A DNA stretch of 6,954 nt from Clostridia bacterium (lineage in GTDB: Bacteria > Bacillota > Clostridia > Christensenellales > Aristaeellaceae): contig JAFZLE010000360.1 of assembly GCA_017551645.1 (NCBI GenBank), positions 1 to 6,954 on the forward strand, given 5' to 3'. Both the position numbers and the translations under genes were made by a program. Shown here piece by piece: positions 1-6,048 of this stretch (position 1 is its first letter; each line of letters starts with the position of its first letter). The notes under the pieces were generated by a model. It was not told the origin of the DNA, did no database searches, and saw nothing but the letters and a program-made list of their open reading frames with translations.

Positions 1-1
1 G

Positions 2-298
2 GATTCCGCCGAGCTGTACGGGGTGTGGGAAGTCAAAAAGCTCTACATCCACCTGTCCGATACCAACACCATATACATGGACTGGAACACGCCCTCAGAG
101 GCGCTGGGCGGCAAAACTCCCCTGCAGGTAGCGACCCTGGGTTTCAAGCAGCACAAGTCCCAGCAGAAGGCCTACAGCATGGAGGACGGCAAAAAGTACG
201 ACAACACCAAGTTCGGGCTGGTATACTCCGCCGTGGGCGAGGACGTGAACAGGAACGACCTGTTCGAGAATATAGAGCCCGTGCCCGAAAACTACTGA
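2..298 (+). CDS. PIG-L/LmbE family deacetylase, C-terminal part (5' end outside window)
   Basis: This is the last 98 codons of a gene that enters from the left and ends at TGA 296-298. The visible part has a run around VWEVKKLYIHL, then MDW, GGKTPLQVA, a His-Lys-Ser-Gln-Gln motif, and KFGLVYSAVG followed by NDLFENI. This order matches the C-terminal third of Firmicutes LmbE-like (PIG-L) zinc-dependent N-acetylglucosaminyl deacetylases, where a K-L-Y-x-H strand and an H-x-SQQ helix follow the catalytic fold. The family removes acetyl groups from GlcNAc-containing glycans or glycoconjugates. The zinc ligands (the HPDDE-like N-terminal motif) lie outside the window, so activity cannot be judged. 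The GTG at 23 is internal and is not a likely start. The gene is convergent with the next one and is followed by a good terminator. The family call rests on recalled motifs only; the substrate is unknown. Confidence 0.75.
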   Translation, partial: DSAELYGVWEVKKLYIHLSDTNTIYMDWNTPSEALGGKTPLQVATLGFKQHKSQQKAYSMEDGKKYDNTKFGLVYSAVGEDVNRNDLFENIEPVPENY

Positions 299-352
299 GC
301 TCCGCGGCGCCAAAAAACAAGGCGCACAATGCTCACATCTAAAAACACCAAA

Positions 353-379
353 GCGCCTGCGAAAGCGGGCGCCCCTTTT
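353..379 (+). terminator. Intrinsic terminator after the deacetylase gene
   Basis: An 8-bp stem GCGCCTGC / GCGGGCGC (one G-U pair) closes a GAAA tetraloop (361-364). It is followed by CCC and four T residues, 55 bases after the stop codon. On the opposite strand the stem is followed by TTTGGTGTTTTT, so it may also end the convergent transcript of the WG-repeat gene, whose stop lies at 418-420. Confidence 0.8.
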
Positions 380-417
380 ATGTCAATCCGTGTAATGCAG
401 GACCGATAACGAAACGA

Positions 418-1254
418 TTAATATACCTTCCCGTTTACCCGTATCGCATCATCCCATTCATATTCAAAGGAGCTTATCTTCGTATTCTCCACCACATTGC
501 CGTCTGTGCCGATAAAGCAGGCTTTGCCGCCGTCGACGGCGATATAATACTTATTCTCATAAAACACGTATATCTCGTCGTGAGCTTCTCTCAAAGCCGT
601 TTCCGTCGCGGCTGGGTATACAAGTCCTGCTTCTTCCCTTACGGTCTTTTTTGGGTTCCCCGCATTGTGCGGTATTTCCTTTATTATCACTTCTTCCTTT
701 CCCGTTTCCTCGCTTGACACCACTTCCCTTATATTCCCCGCGTAATAGTCTGATATCCTGACATCGAATGCGGTCGTCTGATAGACCAATTTCCCATTTA
801 TGTCATATATGTCGTAATCGCACAGTTCCCACCATCCGTCATTCATCTCTACCGACGGATAACGCCGCCCTATGAAATACGCGCCAGCTTCGCATTCCTC
901 AGAATACACGGCTCCGTACTCACAGGGGACGACCAGTTTTCTATCGATTATGTCAAACGCCCCCATGCCGGACGGCAGGTCGACTTCGCAAAAGCCATAG
1001 TCGGTATAATACTCAATAATATCGAAAGTTCTGATGCAATCATATTCCACCGGTACGACAAGTTCGTATCCGTCATTTATCAAGCCGTAAAGCCCGCCTT
1101 TTCCTATACACGCATACCCGTGCACAAACGGTTCCACCGAATCATATTCTTCAAGCAGCTCGGATATACTGACGGGTTCCGCCAAACAGACAGCAAGAGC
1201 GCACAGGATTAAAGCAACTGCTGCCAGCAGAACAAAAACTGGTTTCTTTTTCAT
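418..1254 (-). CDS. Secreted WG-repeat-like protein of unknown function
   Basis: The start is placed at ATG 1254-1252 (278 aa). GGAG lies 6 bases before it, whereas the upstream ATG at 1266 has no recognisable ribosome site; using that one would give 282 aa. Residues 1-25 form a signal peptide: a KKK charge cluster, a hydrophobic core and probable cleavage after CLA. There is no good lipobox. The mature part has two units resembling WG repeats: about 46-72 (GYACIGKGGLYGLINDGYE, then VVPVEYD) and about 88-114 (GFCEV, MGAFDIIDRKLVVP, CEY). A third, weaker unit lies near 234-256 (KYYIAVDGGKACFIGTDGN). WG-repeat proteins are beta-rich and their functions are mostly unknown. The DNA is clearly more AT-rich than the flanking operon and the protein is rich in Tyr, Asp, Glu and Ile, which suggests accessory or acquired DNA. 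No convincing promoter is seen just upstream; the preceding gene ends in a terminator. Confidence 0.8.
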   Translation of the reverse strand: MKKKPVFVLLAAVALILCALAVCLAEPVSISELLEEYDSVEPFVHGYACIGKGGLYGLINDGYELVVPVEYDCIRTFDIIEYYTDYGFCEVDLPSGMGAFDIIDRKLVVPCEYGAVYSEECEAGAYFIGRRYPSVEMNDGWWELCDYDIYDINGKLVYQTTAFDVRISDYYAGNIREVVSSEETGKEEVIIKEIPHNAGNPKKTVREEAGLVYPAATETALREAHDEIYVFYENKYYIAVDGGKACFIGTDGNVVENTKISSFEYEWDDAIRVNGKVY

Positions 1255-1305
1255 AAGCTTCTCCATTTATGACTTCAGGATATATTTTTTCACAAAACCC
1301 GCCAT

Positions 1306-1340
1306 AAAAACCACAGCGCGGACGTTTTCCCGCGCTGTGG
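1306..1340 (-). terminator. Intrinsic terminator after the 94-aa membrane protein gene
   Basis: A perfect 11-bp stem CCACAGCGCGG (1311-1321) / CCGCGCTGTGG (1330-1340) encloses an 8-base loop. Read on the - strand it is followed at once by TTTTT (1310-1306). It begins 15 bases beyond the stop codon of the 94-aa gene and so separates it from the WG-repeat gene. On the + strand the stem is followed by TCGATTTAT, which is a poorer terminator. Confidence 0.9.
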
Positions 1341-1355
1341 TCGATTTATATGTTG

Positions 1356-1640
1356 TCAGACGGCGGCTCCGCCCGCGGCTTCGGCTTCGGGCAGGATGTC
1401 CTTGAGCCACGCCACCACGTTGTCGCTGAACCAGAACAGCATTATGCTCGCCGCCAGCGCCAGTATCAGGGCGAGCACCAGCCCCGCGATGGCGTAATTG
1501 CGCTTGGAGCGGGTCTTGGCGAAAGCTATGGTGAATATGAAAAATATGATGTTGACCCCGGGCAGCCAGGAAAATATCAGCGTAAAAAACCAGTTGATAA
1601 AAGATACGCTCTTCTCGCTCTTTTTCTTGTCTTTGCTCAT
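1356..1640 (-). CDS. Small two-helix membrane protein, unknown function
   Basis: This 94-aa protein starts at ATG 1640-1638, with AGGAG 7 bases upstream, and ends at TGA 1358-1356. It has a Lys-rich cytoplasmic N-terminus (SKDKKKSEK), a first hydrophobic segment at about 14-41 containing SWLPGVNII, a short basic loop (KTRSKRNYA) and a second helix at about 49-71. A short amphipathic stretch and an acidic, Ala/Gly-rich tail follow. The pattern W...(I/L)PGVNII, basic loop, NYA-x-A-x-L recalls a group of short membrane proteins common in Clostridia, none with a known role to my knowledge. It is a single-gene transcript, with a perfect consensus promoter on one side and a strong terminator on the other. 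High expression is inferred from the promoter. A small regulatory or stress membrane protein is possible but not shown. Confidence 0.85.
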   Translation of the reverse strand: MSKDKKKSEKSVSFINWFFTLIFSWLPGVNIIFFIFTIAFAKTRSKRNYAIAGLVLALILALAASIMLFWFSDNVVAWLKDILPEAEAAGGAAV

Positions 1641-1665
1641 TTTGCAGCTCCTGAATCCTTTTGAT

Positions 1666-1701
1666 AAACGGTATTATACACCAAATGTTACGGCATGTCA
1701 A
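1666..1701 (-). promoter_or_regulatory. Perfect sigma-A consensus promoter for the 94-aa gene
   Basis: On the - strand, TTGACA (1701-1696) and TATAAT (1678-1673) are both exact consensus matches and are separated by exactly 17 bases. The expected transcription start is near 1666. This leaves a leader of about 25 bases that contains the AGGAG ribosome site. Confidence 0.88.
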
Positions 1702-1734
1702 ACAAATTGCAATACTTTTGAAATATTTACAGAA

Positions 1735-1758
1735 GGCGGCCCGCCTGAACGGACCGCC
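1735..1758 (-). terminator. Hairpin, probable terminator of the hypB-cdd operon
   Basis: The 9-bp stem GGCGGCCCG / CGGACCGCC (one wobble pair on the - strand) has a 6-base loop. It lies 35 bases beyond the TGA that ends the relic cdd tail (1794-1796). On the - strand only TTCTGT follows, so the T tract is weak. Its position right after the relic tail suggests it was the original operon terminator. Confidence 0.5.
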
Positions 1759-1793
1759 CTCAATTGATCTATTCAATTATGCGGAACGCCTTT

Positions 1794-1823
1794 TCAGCCG
1801 CCTATGCCAGGCCCGAAACCGTT
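1794..1823 (-). pseudogene. Relic of the 3' end of cdd (nine codons plus stop)
   Basis: On the - strand this stretch reads Asn-Gly-Phe-Gly-Pro-Gly-Ile-Gly-Gly followed by TGA. This is exactly the C-terminal peptide of the intact deaminase (codons 1948-1922, there ended by TAG). The two 27-base blocks match at 22 positions. All five differences are at third codon positions and all are synonymous. Similarity stops abruptly upstream: the preceding codon is AAG here and CCC in the gene. It also stops downstream, where no similarity is seen beyond the stop. It is a leftover gene end, either the original 3' end displaced by an insertion or replacement, or the last trace of a duplicate gene. Confidence 0.7.
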
Positions 1824-1827
1824 CTTT

Positions 1828-1870
1828 CGTCATTGCGAGGAAGGAGCGCAGCGAATGACGCGGCAATCCG
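1828..1870. repeat. Dispersed palindromic repeat (CGTCATTGCGAG...GCAATCC type)
   Basis: The element begins CGTCATTGCGAGG (1828-1840) and ends GCGGCAATCCG (1860-1870). CGTCATT (1828-1834) pairs with AATGACG (1854-1860), and ATTGC (1832-1836) pairs with GCAAT (1863-1867), so two alternative hairpins are possible. From memory, repeats of this type occur in many copies between genes in diverse bacterial genomes, including gut Firmicutes. Only one copy is present in the window, so copy number here is not demonstrated. It lies between the functional end of cdd and the relic tail. Confidence 0.65.
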
Positions 1871-1918
1871 TTTTCCTGGTTCTGTGAATCGGCGGACACC
1901 GCAGACGGCAAGCTTCCC

Positions 1919-2311
1919 CTATCCGCCTATACCCGGGCCGAAGCCGTTGGGCAGCAGCTCGCTCAGTGTCTTCATCTGCCAGGGGCTGTCCTTGGAGCCC
2001 ACCCAGACCTCCATGTCCCCCGCGCGGAACTCGTTGAGCACCTGGCGGCAGATGCCGCAGGGCCAGGCGTAGCCGCTGTCGCAGGAGATGTAGATCTTGC
2101 TGAAGGAGCGTTTTCCGTGGGCTATGGCGTTTGACACCGCGCACCTTTCCGCGCAGATGGTAGCGCCAAAGGAGGCGTTCTCGAAGTTCGCGCCGGTGAA
2201 CACCTCGCCCTCCGGGGTCACCAGGCACGCGCCCACCCGGAAATTTGAGTAGGGGGAATAGGAATTGTCCAGCGCGTCTATCGCCAGTTTTATATAGTCT
2301 TCGTGTGTCAT
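1919..2311 (-). CDS. cdd: Possible separately initiated cytidine deaminase inside the fusion
   Basis: The ATG at 2311-2309 (Met220 of the fusion) has GAGG 5 bases upstream (2320-2317) and would give a 130-aa protein beginning MTHEDYIKLAID. That is the normal length and N-terminus for bacterial tetrameric cytidine deaminases (EC 3.5.4.5). Zinc ligands in free-protein numbering are Cys53, Cys85 and Cys88, with Glu55 as proton shuttle. The enzyme acts in cytosolic pyrimidine salvage. The cdd position downstream of phoH and yqfF fits the Firmicutes cluster. Whether this internal start is used cannot be told from sequence. If it is, the cell would make both the fusion and free Cdd. Confidence 0.5.
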   Translation of the reverse strand: MTHEDYIKLAIDALDNSYSPYSNFRVGACLVTPEGEVFTGANFENASFGATICAERCAVSNAIAHGKRSFSKIYISCDSGYAWPCGICRQVLNEFRAGDMEVWVGSKDSPWQMKTLSELLPNGFGPGIGG

Positions 2312-2968
2312 ACTTTCCTCGCCATTCCTGCTTTTTTCCAGCAGCCAGTTTTCCAGCGCGGCCATGCCCTCCCCCGTTTTCGCGGACACGGGGAATATCC
2401 TGAGCCCCGGGTTCAGCTTAAGGGCGCGCTCGCCCGCCTTGCCGATATCGAAGTCGAAATAGTTTATCGCGTCCGTCTTGCTTATCACCAGCGCGTCGCT
2501 TTTCTGGAACATGAGGGGATACTTAAGGGGCTTGTCGTCGCCTTCCGACACGGACAGCACCATCACGTTCACGTGGGCGCCGGTGTCGAACTCCGCGGGG
2601 CAGATAAGGTTGCCCACATTTTCCAGGAACACGATGCCGCCGTCAAACCCCGCCGCATCGAATGCCGCCCTGGTCATGCCCGCGTCCATGTGGCACATGC
2701 CGCCCGTGTGGGCCTGTATGCTCTTCGCGCCCAGTTTTTCTATGGCCTTCGCGTCCACGTCCGAGGCGATGTCCGCCTCCATAACGCCTATATTCACCCT
2801 GTGCCCTATGTCCTTTATGATGCGGGACAGCAGCGTGGTCTTGCCGCTGCCCGGGGAGGACATCAGGTTCACCAGCGTGACGCCCTTTGCCTTAAGCGCC
2901 TGCCTTAATTCCTCGGCGTCCCGGTCGTTGGAGTCGGTCACGCTCCGGGAAAGGGAAATGACCTTCAT
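1919..2968 (-). CDS. Fused HypB nickel-chaperone GTPase and cytidine deaminase
   Basis: A single 349-codon frame runs from ATG 2968-2966 to TAG 1921-1919. Residues 1 to about 212 are HypB, the SIMIBI-class GTPase that loads nickel into NiFe-hydrogenase (or related nickel enzymes). They include the P-loop SSPGSGKTT (37-45), the nickel/zinc-site Cys92-His93 in GGMCHMDAGM, Cys123 in ENVGNLICPAEFDTG, EGDDKPLKYP (142-151), and SKTD (163-166) in place of NKxD. The N-terminal CxxCGC and His-rich nickel regions found in some HypBs are absent. Residues 220-349 (130 aa) are a complete tetrameric-type cytidine deaminase, converting cytidine or deoxycytidine to uridine or deoxyuridine. This part has Cys272-Ala-Glu274 with catalytic Glu, zinc ligands Cys304 and Cys307 (PCGIC), and the substrate motif NFEN (261-264). 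The start abuts the pgpH stop (TAAATG); AAGGAGG lies inside pgpH, 11 bases upstream. Each half has normal family length, so this looks like stop-codon loss between adjacent genes. An internal ribosome site and ATG could still yield free Cdd. Confidence 0.9.
   Translation of the reverse strand: MKVISLSRSVTDSNDRDAEELRQALKAKGVTLVNLMSSPGSGKTTLLSRIIKDIGHRVNIGVMEADIASDVDAKAIEKLGAKSIQAHTGGMCHMDAGMTRAAFDAAGFDGGIVFLENVGNLICPAEFDTGAHVNVMVLSVSEGDDKPLKYPLMFQKSDALVISKTDAINYFDFDIGKAGERALKLNPGLRIFPVSAKTGEGMAALENWLLEKSRNGEESMTHEDYIKLAIDALDNSYSPYSNFRVGACLVTPEGEVFTGANFENASFGATICAERCAVSNAIAHGKRSFSKIYISCDSGYAWPCGICRQVLNEFRAGDMEVWVGSKDSPWQMKTLSELLPNGFGPGIGG
2312..2320 (-). promoter_or_regulatory. Internal ribosome binding site before the cdd portion
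   Basis: On the - strand, GAGGAAAGT stands directly before ATG 2311-2309 within the hypB-cdd reading frame. The spacing of 5 bases is suitable for initiation. It encodes Glu-Glu-Ser in the linker between the two domains and is probably the original cdd ribosome site. Confidence 0.55.
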
Positions 2969-5011
2969 TTACGCCTGATCCTCCTTGGGGATCTCCACGT
3001 TGGGATACTCCACCCTCTCGTGGAAAGCGCCGGAGAGCACCGTGACGAAGGCGGCGTTTATCTTGCTGACATCCGCGAAACTCAGGGGGCTCTCGTCCAG
3101 CTGGCCGTCGTCGGTCTTGGCGCGCACCAGCTTCTCTATCAGCGCCCTGAGCGCCTCCGCGTCGGGAGAGGGCAGGGAACGGGACGCGGCTTCCACCGTG
3201 TCCGCCAGCATCACTATCGCTTCCTCTTTGGTCCGGGGCTTGGGGCCGGGATAGCGGAAGTCGTTTATGTTCGCCTCCCCGTTCTCGGTAAGGCTCTTGT
3301 TGTAGAAGAATATCACGGGGCTGGTGCCGTGGTGGGAAGCCGATATATGGCGGATCTCCTCCGGCAGGCGGTATTCCCTGAGCAGCTGCAGCCCGTCCTT
3401 CACGTGGGCGGTGATTATGGCGGTGGACACCCTAGGATCGGTGCGGTCGTGGGGGTTGTCGTTCAGCTGGTTCTCGGTAAAGTAGGCGGCGCGGTTTATC
3501 TTGCCCACGTCGTGGTAGTACGCGCCCACCCTGGCCAGCAGGCCGTTGGCTCCCACTTCCACGGCGGCGGCTTCCGCCAGGTTCGCCACGATTATGGAAT
3601 GGTGGTAAGTGCCCGGCGCCTCAAGCAGCAGGCGCCTGAGCAGCGGATGGTTGGGGTTGGACAGCTCTATCAGGCGGGTGGTGGTGACCACGTTGAATAT
3701 GGCCTCGAACGCGGGGGTGATGGCTATGCACAGCAGGCCCGCCAGCACGCCGCTTATGCCGGAATACAGCGATATGAACAGCGTCTCCATTACCGCCGCG
3801 GAGGAAATGAGCCTTACCGCGAAGGTGGCCACCACGCAGCTCAAGCCCGCCGCCACGCCCGCCAAAAGCACCTGCACGCGGCTCTGCCTGACCTTTAATA
3901 CCCTTAACGCCACCGTGCCGCTCACCAGTGAGGAGATTACCACGGTGTAAGTGGTCATGTTGAGCAGGCTGCCGCCGCTGGCCGCCAGTGTGGAGGCCAT
4001 TATCGCCAGGGGAATGTTCACGAACAGCGCCGTCCTGCGGCTCACCAGCAGGCTTATCAGCAGCACGCCCAGCGTGACGGGCATTATGTATACGTTCACT
4101 TCCCTTGCCGCTATGCAGCACAGTATGACGATGACCGAGATTATCGCAAGTATCGCCAGTTTCTTGGTGCGCCCGTAGATCATGGGCTCGAACATGTACA
4201 GGTACAGCGCCACGGAGAATATCAGCGTTATCACCAGCAGCGCGATGCCCAGGTACAGCCACAGGTCGTAGGAGCTCTCGTTTATCATGCCCAGGGTGTA
4301 GAGCATCTGGTACTGGGCCTGGGTGACGATCTCTCCGTCGGAGACGATGACTTCTCCCTTTATGCGGGTGACGGGGGCCACTTTGTCCCTTTCCGCCTCG
4401 CGCACGGCTTCGGTGGCGGCTTCGTCGTAGTAGTAATTGGGCCTGATGTATTCGGAGGCGACCTCTACCATGGCCTCCGCCAGCTCTGCGTCGTGGCCCG
4501 CGTCGGTCAGGCGGGTCTTAAGGGTATCCAGCGCGCCTTCAACGCCCGACTGCTCCAGGTGGCTGCCCATAAGCTGGTACACCCCGTCCACGGTGTCCGC
4601 GAACACGCTGTCCAGTTCGGCGGCGTCCACACTGCCCAGCGCGGCCATGTCCGTGCCGGCAGGGGTCTCCCCGTCCTCTGCGATCTCGCCGCCCAGCGCG
4701 GCTTTAAGCCCCGCGAGCCCCTCGGTAAGGGAGGCTTTCACCTCTTCCGCGGCGGTGTCGTCGTAGATGTAGATGCTCTTTACCGCGTTGGCCGCGTCCT
4801 GGCGCAGCTTGTCGGTGGTGAGCCTGTCCTCCACATCCTTGGCGGCCTTTAATGTGGTGGGCGCGGGCTGTCCCACGCTTATGTCGTAGCGCGCGGGCGT
4901 CACCGCGTAGGACAGCATCACGAACAAAAGCGCGAACGCCGCCACCGCGATCATCATGCCCAGCAGATGCGAGCCGGACACCCGCCGCTGTTTCCTGCGT
5001 TTTCCTGTCAT
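2969..5011 (-). CDS. pgpH: PgpH-type 7TM-HD cyclic di-AMP phosphodiesterase
   Basis: This 680-aa membrane protein (YqfF in Bacillus) hydrolyses c-di-AMP to pApA and so lowers this essential second messenger. It starts at ATG 5011-5009 with GAGGG 7 bases upstream. A basic N-terminus precedes one membrane helix (about 15-37). The extracytoplasmic 7TMR-HDED-type region follows (about 38-247). A multi-helix membrane block spans about 250-435, including YLGIALLVITLIFSVALYLY and LAILAIISVIVILCCIAA. The cytosolic HD domain covers about 455-665. Metal-binding HD residues are visible: His470/His471 in TYHHS, His500-Asp501 in YYHDVGK, His536 in TAHVKDG, His560/His561 in SHHG, and Asp604 in LADTVEAASR. 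Length and layout are normal for the family and no key residue appears missing. It lies 28 bases after phoH and directly abuts hypB-cdd, so it is probably cotranscribed. Some bacteria couple this enzyme to potassium and osmotic control. Confidence 0.93.
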   Translation of the reverse strand: MTGKRRKQRRVSGSHLLGMMIAVAAFALLFVMLSYAVTPARYDISVGQPAPTTLKAAKDVEDRLTTDKLRQDAANAVKSIYIYDDTAAEEVKASLTEGLAGLKAALGGEIAEDGETPAGTDMAALGSVDAAELDSVFADTVDGVYQLMGSHLEQSGVEGALDTLKTRLTDAGHDAELAEAMVEVASEYIRPNYYYDEAATEAVREAERDKVAPVTRIKGEVIVSDGEIVTQAQYQMLYTLGMINESSYDLWLYLGIALLVITLIFSVALYLYMFEPMIYGRTKKLAILAIISVIVILCCIAAREVNVYIMPVTLGVLLISLLVSRRTALFVNIPLAIMASTLAASGGSLLNMTTYTVVISSLVSGTVALRVLKVRQSRVQVLLAGVAAGLSCVVATFAVRLISSAAVMETLFISLYSGISGVLAGLLCIAITPAFEAIFNVVTTTRLIELSNPNHPLLRRLLLEAPGTYHHSIIVANLAEAAAVEVGANGLLARVGAYYHDVGKINRAAYFTENQLNDNPHDRTDPRVSTAIITAHVKDGLQLLREYRLPEEIRHISASHHGTSPVIFFYNKSLTENGEANINDFRYPGPKPRTKEEAIVMLADTVEAASRSLPSPDAEALRALIEKLVRAKTDDGQLDESPLSFADVSKINAAFVTVLSGAFHERVEYPNVEIPKEDQA

Positions 5012-5039
5012 TGTCGTTCCCTCTTTGTGCGGATAAAAG

Positions 5040-6023
5040 TCACTGTCTGCCCGTGAGGGCGGCGTGTTTTTCGTAGGCTTTGACTATGGCCTGCACCAGC
5101 TCGTGGCGCACCACGTCCTTGTGGGTCAGGCGGCATATGGCGATGTCGTCCACGCCCTTTAATACTTCCAGCGCCTCCACCAGCCCGCTTTTGCGTATGC
5201 CGGGCAGGTCTATCTGGGTGACGTCGCCGGTTATGACCATCTTGCTGCCCGTGCCCATGCGGGTAAGGAACATCTTCATCTGCTCCGAAGTGGTGTTCTG
5301 GGCCTCATCCAGTATTATGAACGCGTCGTTCAGCGTGCGCCCGCGCATGTACGCCAGGGGCGCCACCTCTATCTGCTGGCGCTCAAGCAGGCGGGCGAAG
5401 GCGTCCGGGCCCAGCATCTCGTTTATGGCGTCGTACAGGGGGCGCAGGTAGGGGTCCACCTTCTGCTGCAGGTCGCCGGGCAGAAAGCCCAGCTTCTCCC
5501 CCGCTTCCACCGCGGGGCGGGTGAGGATGATCCTTTCCGCGTCCTTGTTTTTGAGCGCCACCACCGCCATTGCCACGGCCAGGTACGTTTTGCCCGTGCC
5601 CGCTGGGCCTATGCCGAAGGTGCAGGTGTTGTGCTTTATGGCGTCCACGTACTTTTTCTGGCCCAGGGTCTTGCACTTGACCTGCCGCCCCTTGAAGGTG
5701 ATGGCGATCACGCCCTGCATTATCTCCTCTATGCGCTCGGCGTTGCCCTCCCGGGCCAGGTCTATGGCGTAAAGGATGCGGGTCTTGTCTATGCTGTCCC
5801 CGCGCTTGATTATCTGGGTGAGCTTTTCAAGAGTGGTTATCGCGGCGGACACGCTGTCCTCCTCGCCGGTAAGGGTTATCTCCCCGCCGCGGGTGAACAG
5901 GCTGATGCCCAGTTCCTTTTTGATAAGCTCTATATTCTCGTCGTTAAGTCCGAACAGGGGCATCAGGCTGCCCGCGTCCTCCACTACGAAACTCCTGGTT
6001 ACGGTAGATACTTCCTGCTCCAA
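5040..6023 (-). CDS. phoH: PhoH-family ATPase (YbeZ-like)
   Basis: This 327-aa cytosolic P-loop ATPase belongs to the PhoH/YbeZ family, a usual partner of the endoribonuclease YbeY in ribosome and RNA metabolism. Start TTG 6023-6021 is chosen because AGGAGG lies 5 bases upstream; the first in-frame ATG is Met21, too far inside. Residues 1 to about 110 form the N-terminal KH-like region and the PhoH core runs from about 115 to 325. Walker A is GPAGTGKT (139-146). TRPAVEAGEKLGFLPGD (168-184) and DPYLRPLYDA are family signatures. Walker B is FIILDEAQNTT (235-245), and sensor-like ITGD is at 264-267. Length is typical. It starts 25 bases after the stop of the 87-aa gene and is followed by pgpH, as in the phoH-yqfF order of other Firmicutes. 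ybeY, normally just beyond yqfF, is absent here. Confidence 0.94.
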   Translation of the reverse strand: MEQEVSTVTRSFVVEDAGSLMPLFGLNDENIELIKKELGISLFTRGGEITLTGEEDSVSAAITTLEKLTQIIKRGDSIDKTRILYAIDLAREGNAERIEEIMQGVIAITFKGRQVKCKTLGQKKYVDAIKHNTCTFGIGPAGTGKTYLAVAMAVVALKNKDAERIILTRPAVEAGEKLGFLPGDLQQKVDPYLRPLYDAINEMLGPDAFARLLERQQIEVAPLAYMRGRTLNDAFIILDEAQNTTSEQMKMFLTRMGTGSKMVITGDVTQIDLPGIRKSGLVEALEVLKGVDDIAICRLTHKDVVRHELVQAIVKAYEKHAALTGRQ

Positions 6024-6048
6024 ATACTCCTCCTAATGCGCGCCCGCG

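Noticed and set aside
307..325. Small hairpin GCGCC-(9)-GGCGC shortly after the deacetylase stop
   Set aside because: Only five base pairs with a long A-rich loop and no T tract on either strand; the hairpin at 353-379 is far better as a terminator.
1255..1305. Possible promoter (TTGTGA-17-TCATAA) before the WG-repeat gene
   Set aside because: Both boxes are poor, and transcription would start at or inside the ribosome site, so I do not list it as a promoter.
1267..1776. - strand frame of 169 aa overlapping the 94-aa gene in another frame
   Set aside because: It runs through the consensus promoter, the terminator and the 94-aa gene, and its composition is not protein-like.
1871..1918. Possible further hairpin or gene in the remainder of the cdd spacer
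   Set aside because: Only very short complementary pieces (GCGG/CCGC with a 3-base loop) and no start signals; nothing supportable was seen.
1764..2072. + strand frames crossing the palindromic repeat and the cdd end
   Set aside because: They arise from the repeat and the antisense of cdd; no ribosome site or conserved motif.
2303..2908. + strand frame of 201 aa opposite hypB-cdd
   Set aside because: Antisense to a convincing protein, rich in His, Arg and Ala, with no recognisable domain or start signal.
3020..3898. Long + strand frame (292 aa) opposite pgpH
   Set aside because: It is a shadow of a GC-rich gene: composition dominated by Gly, Val, Arg and His, no motifs, no ribosome site, and the - strand frame has a full set of PgpH motifs.
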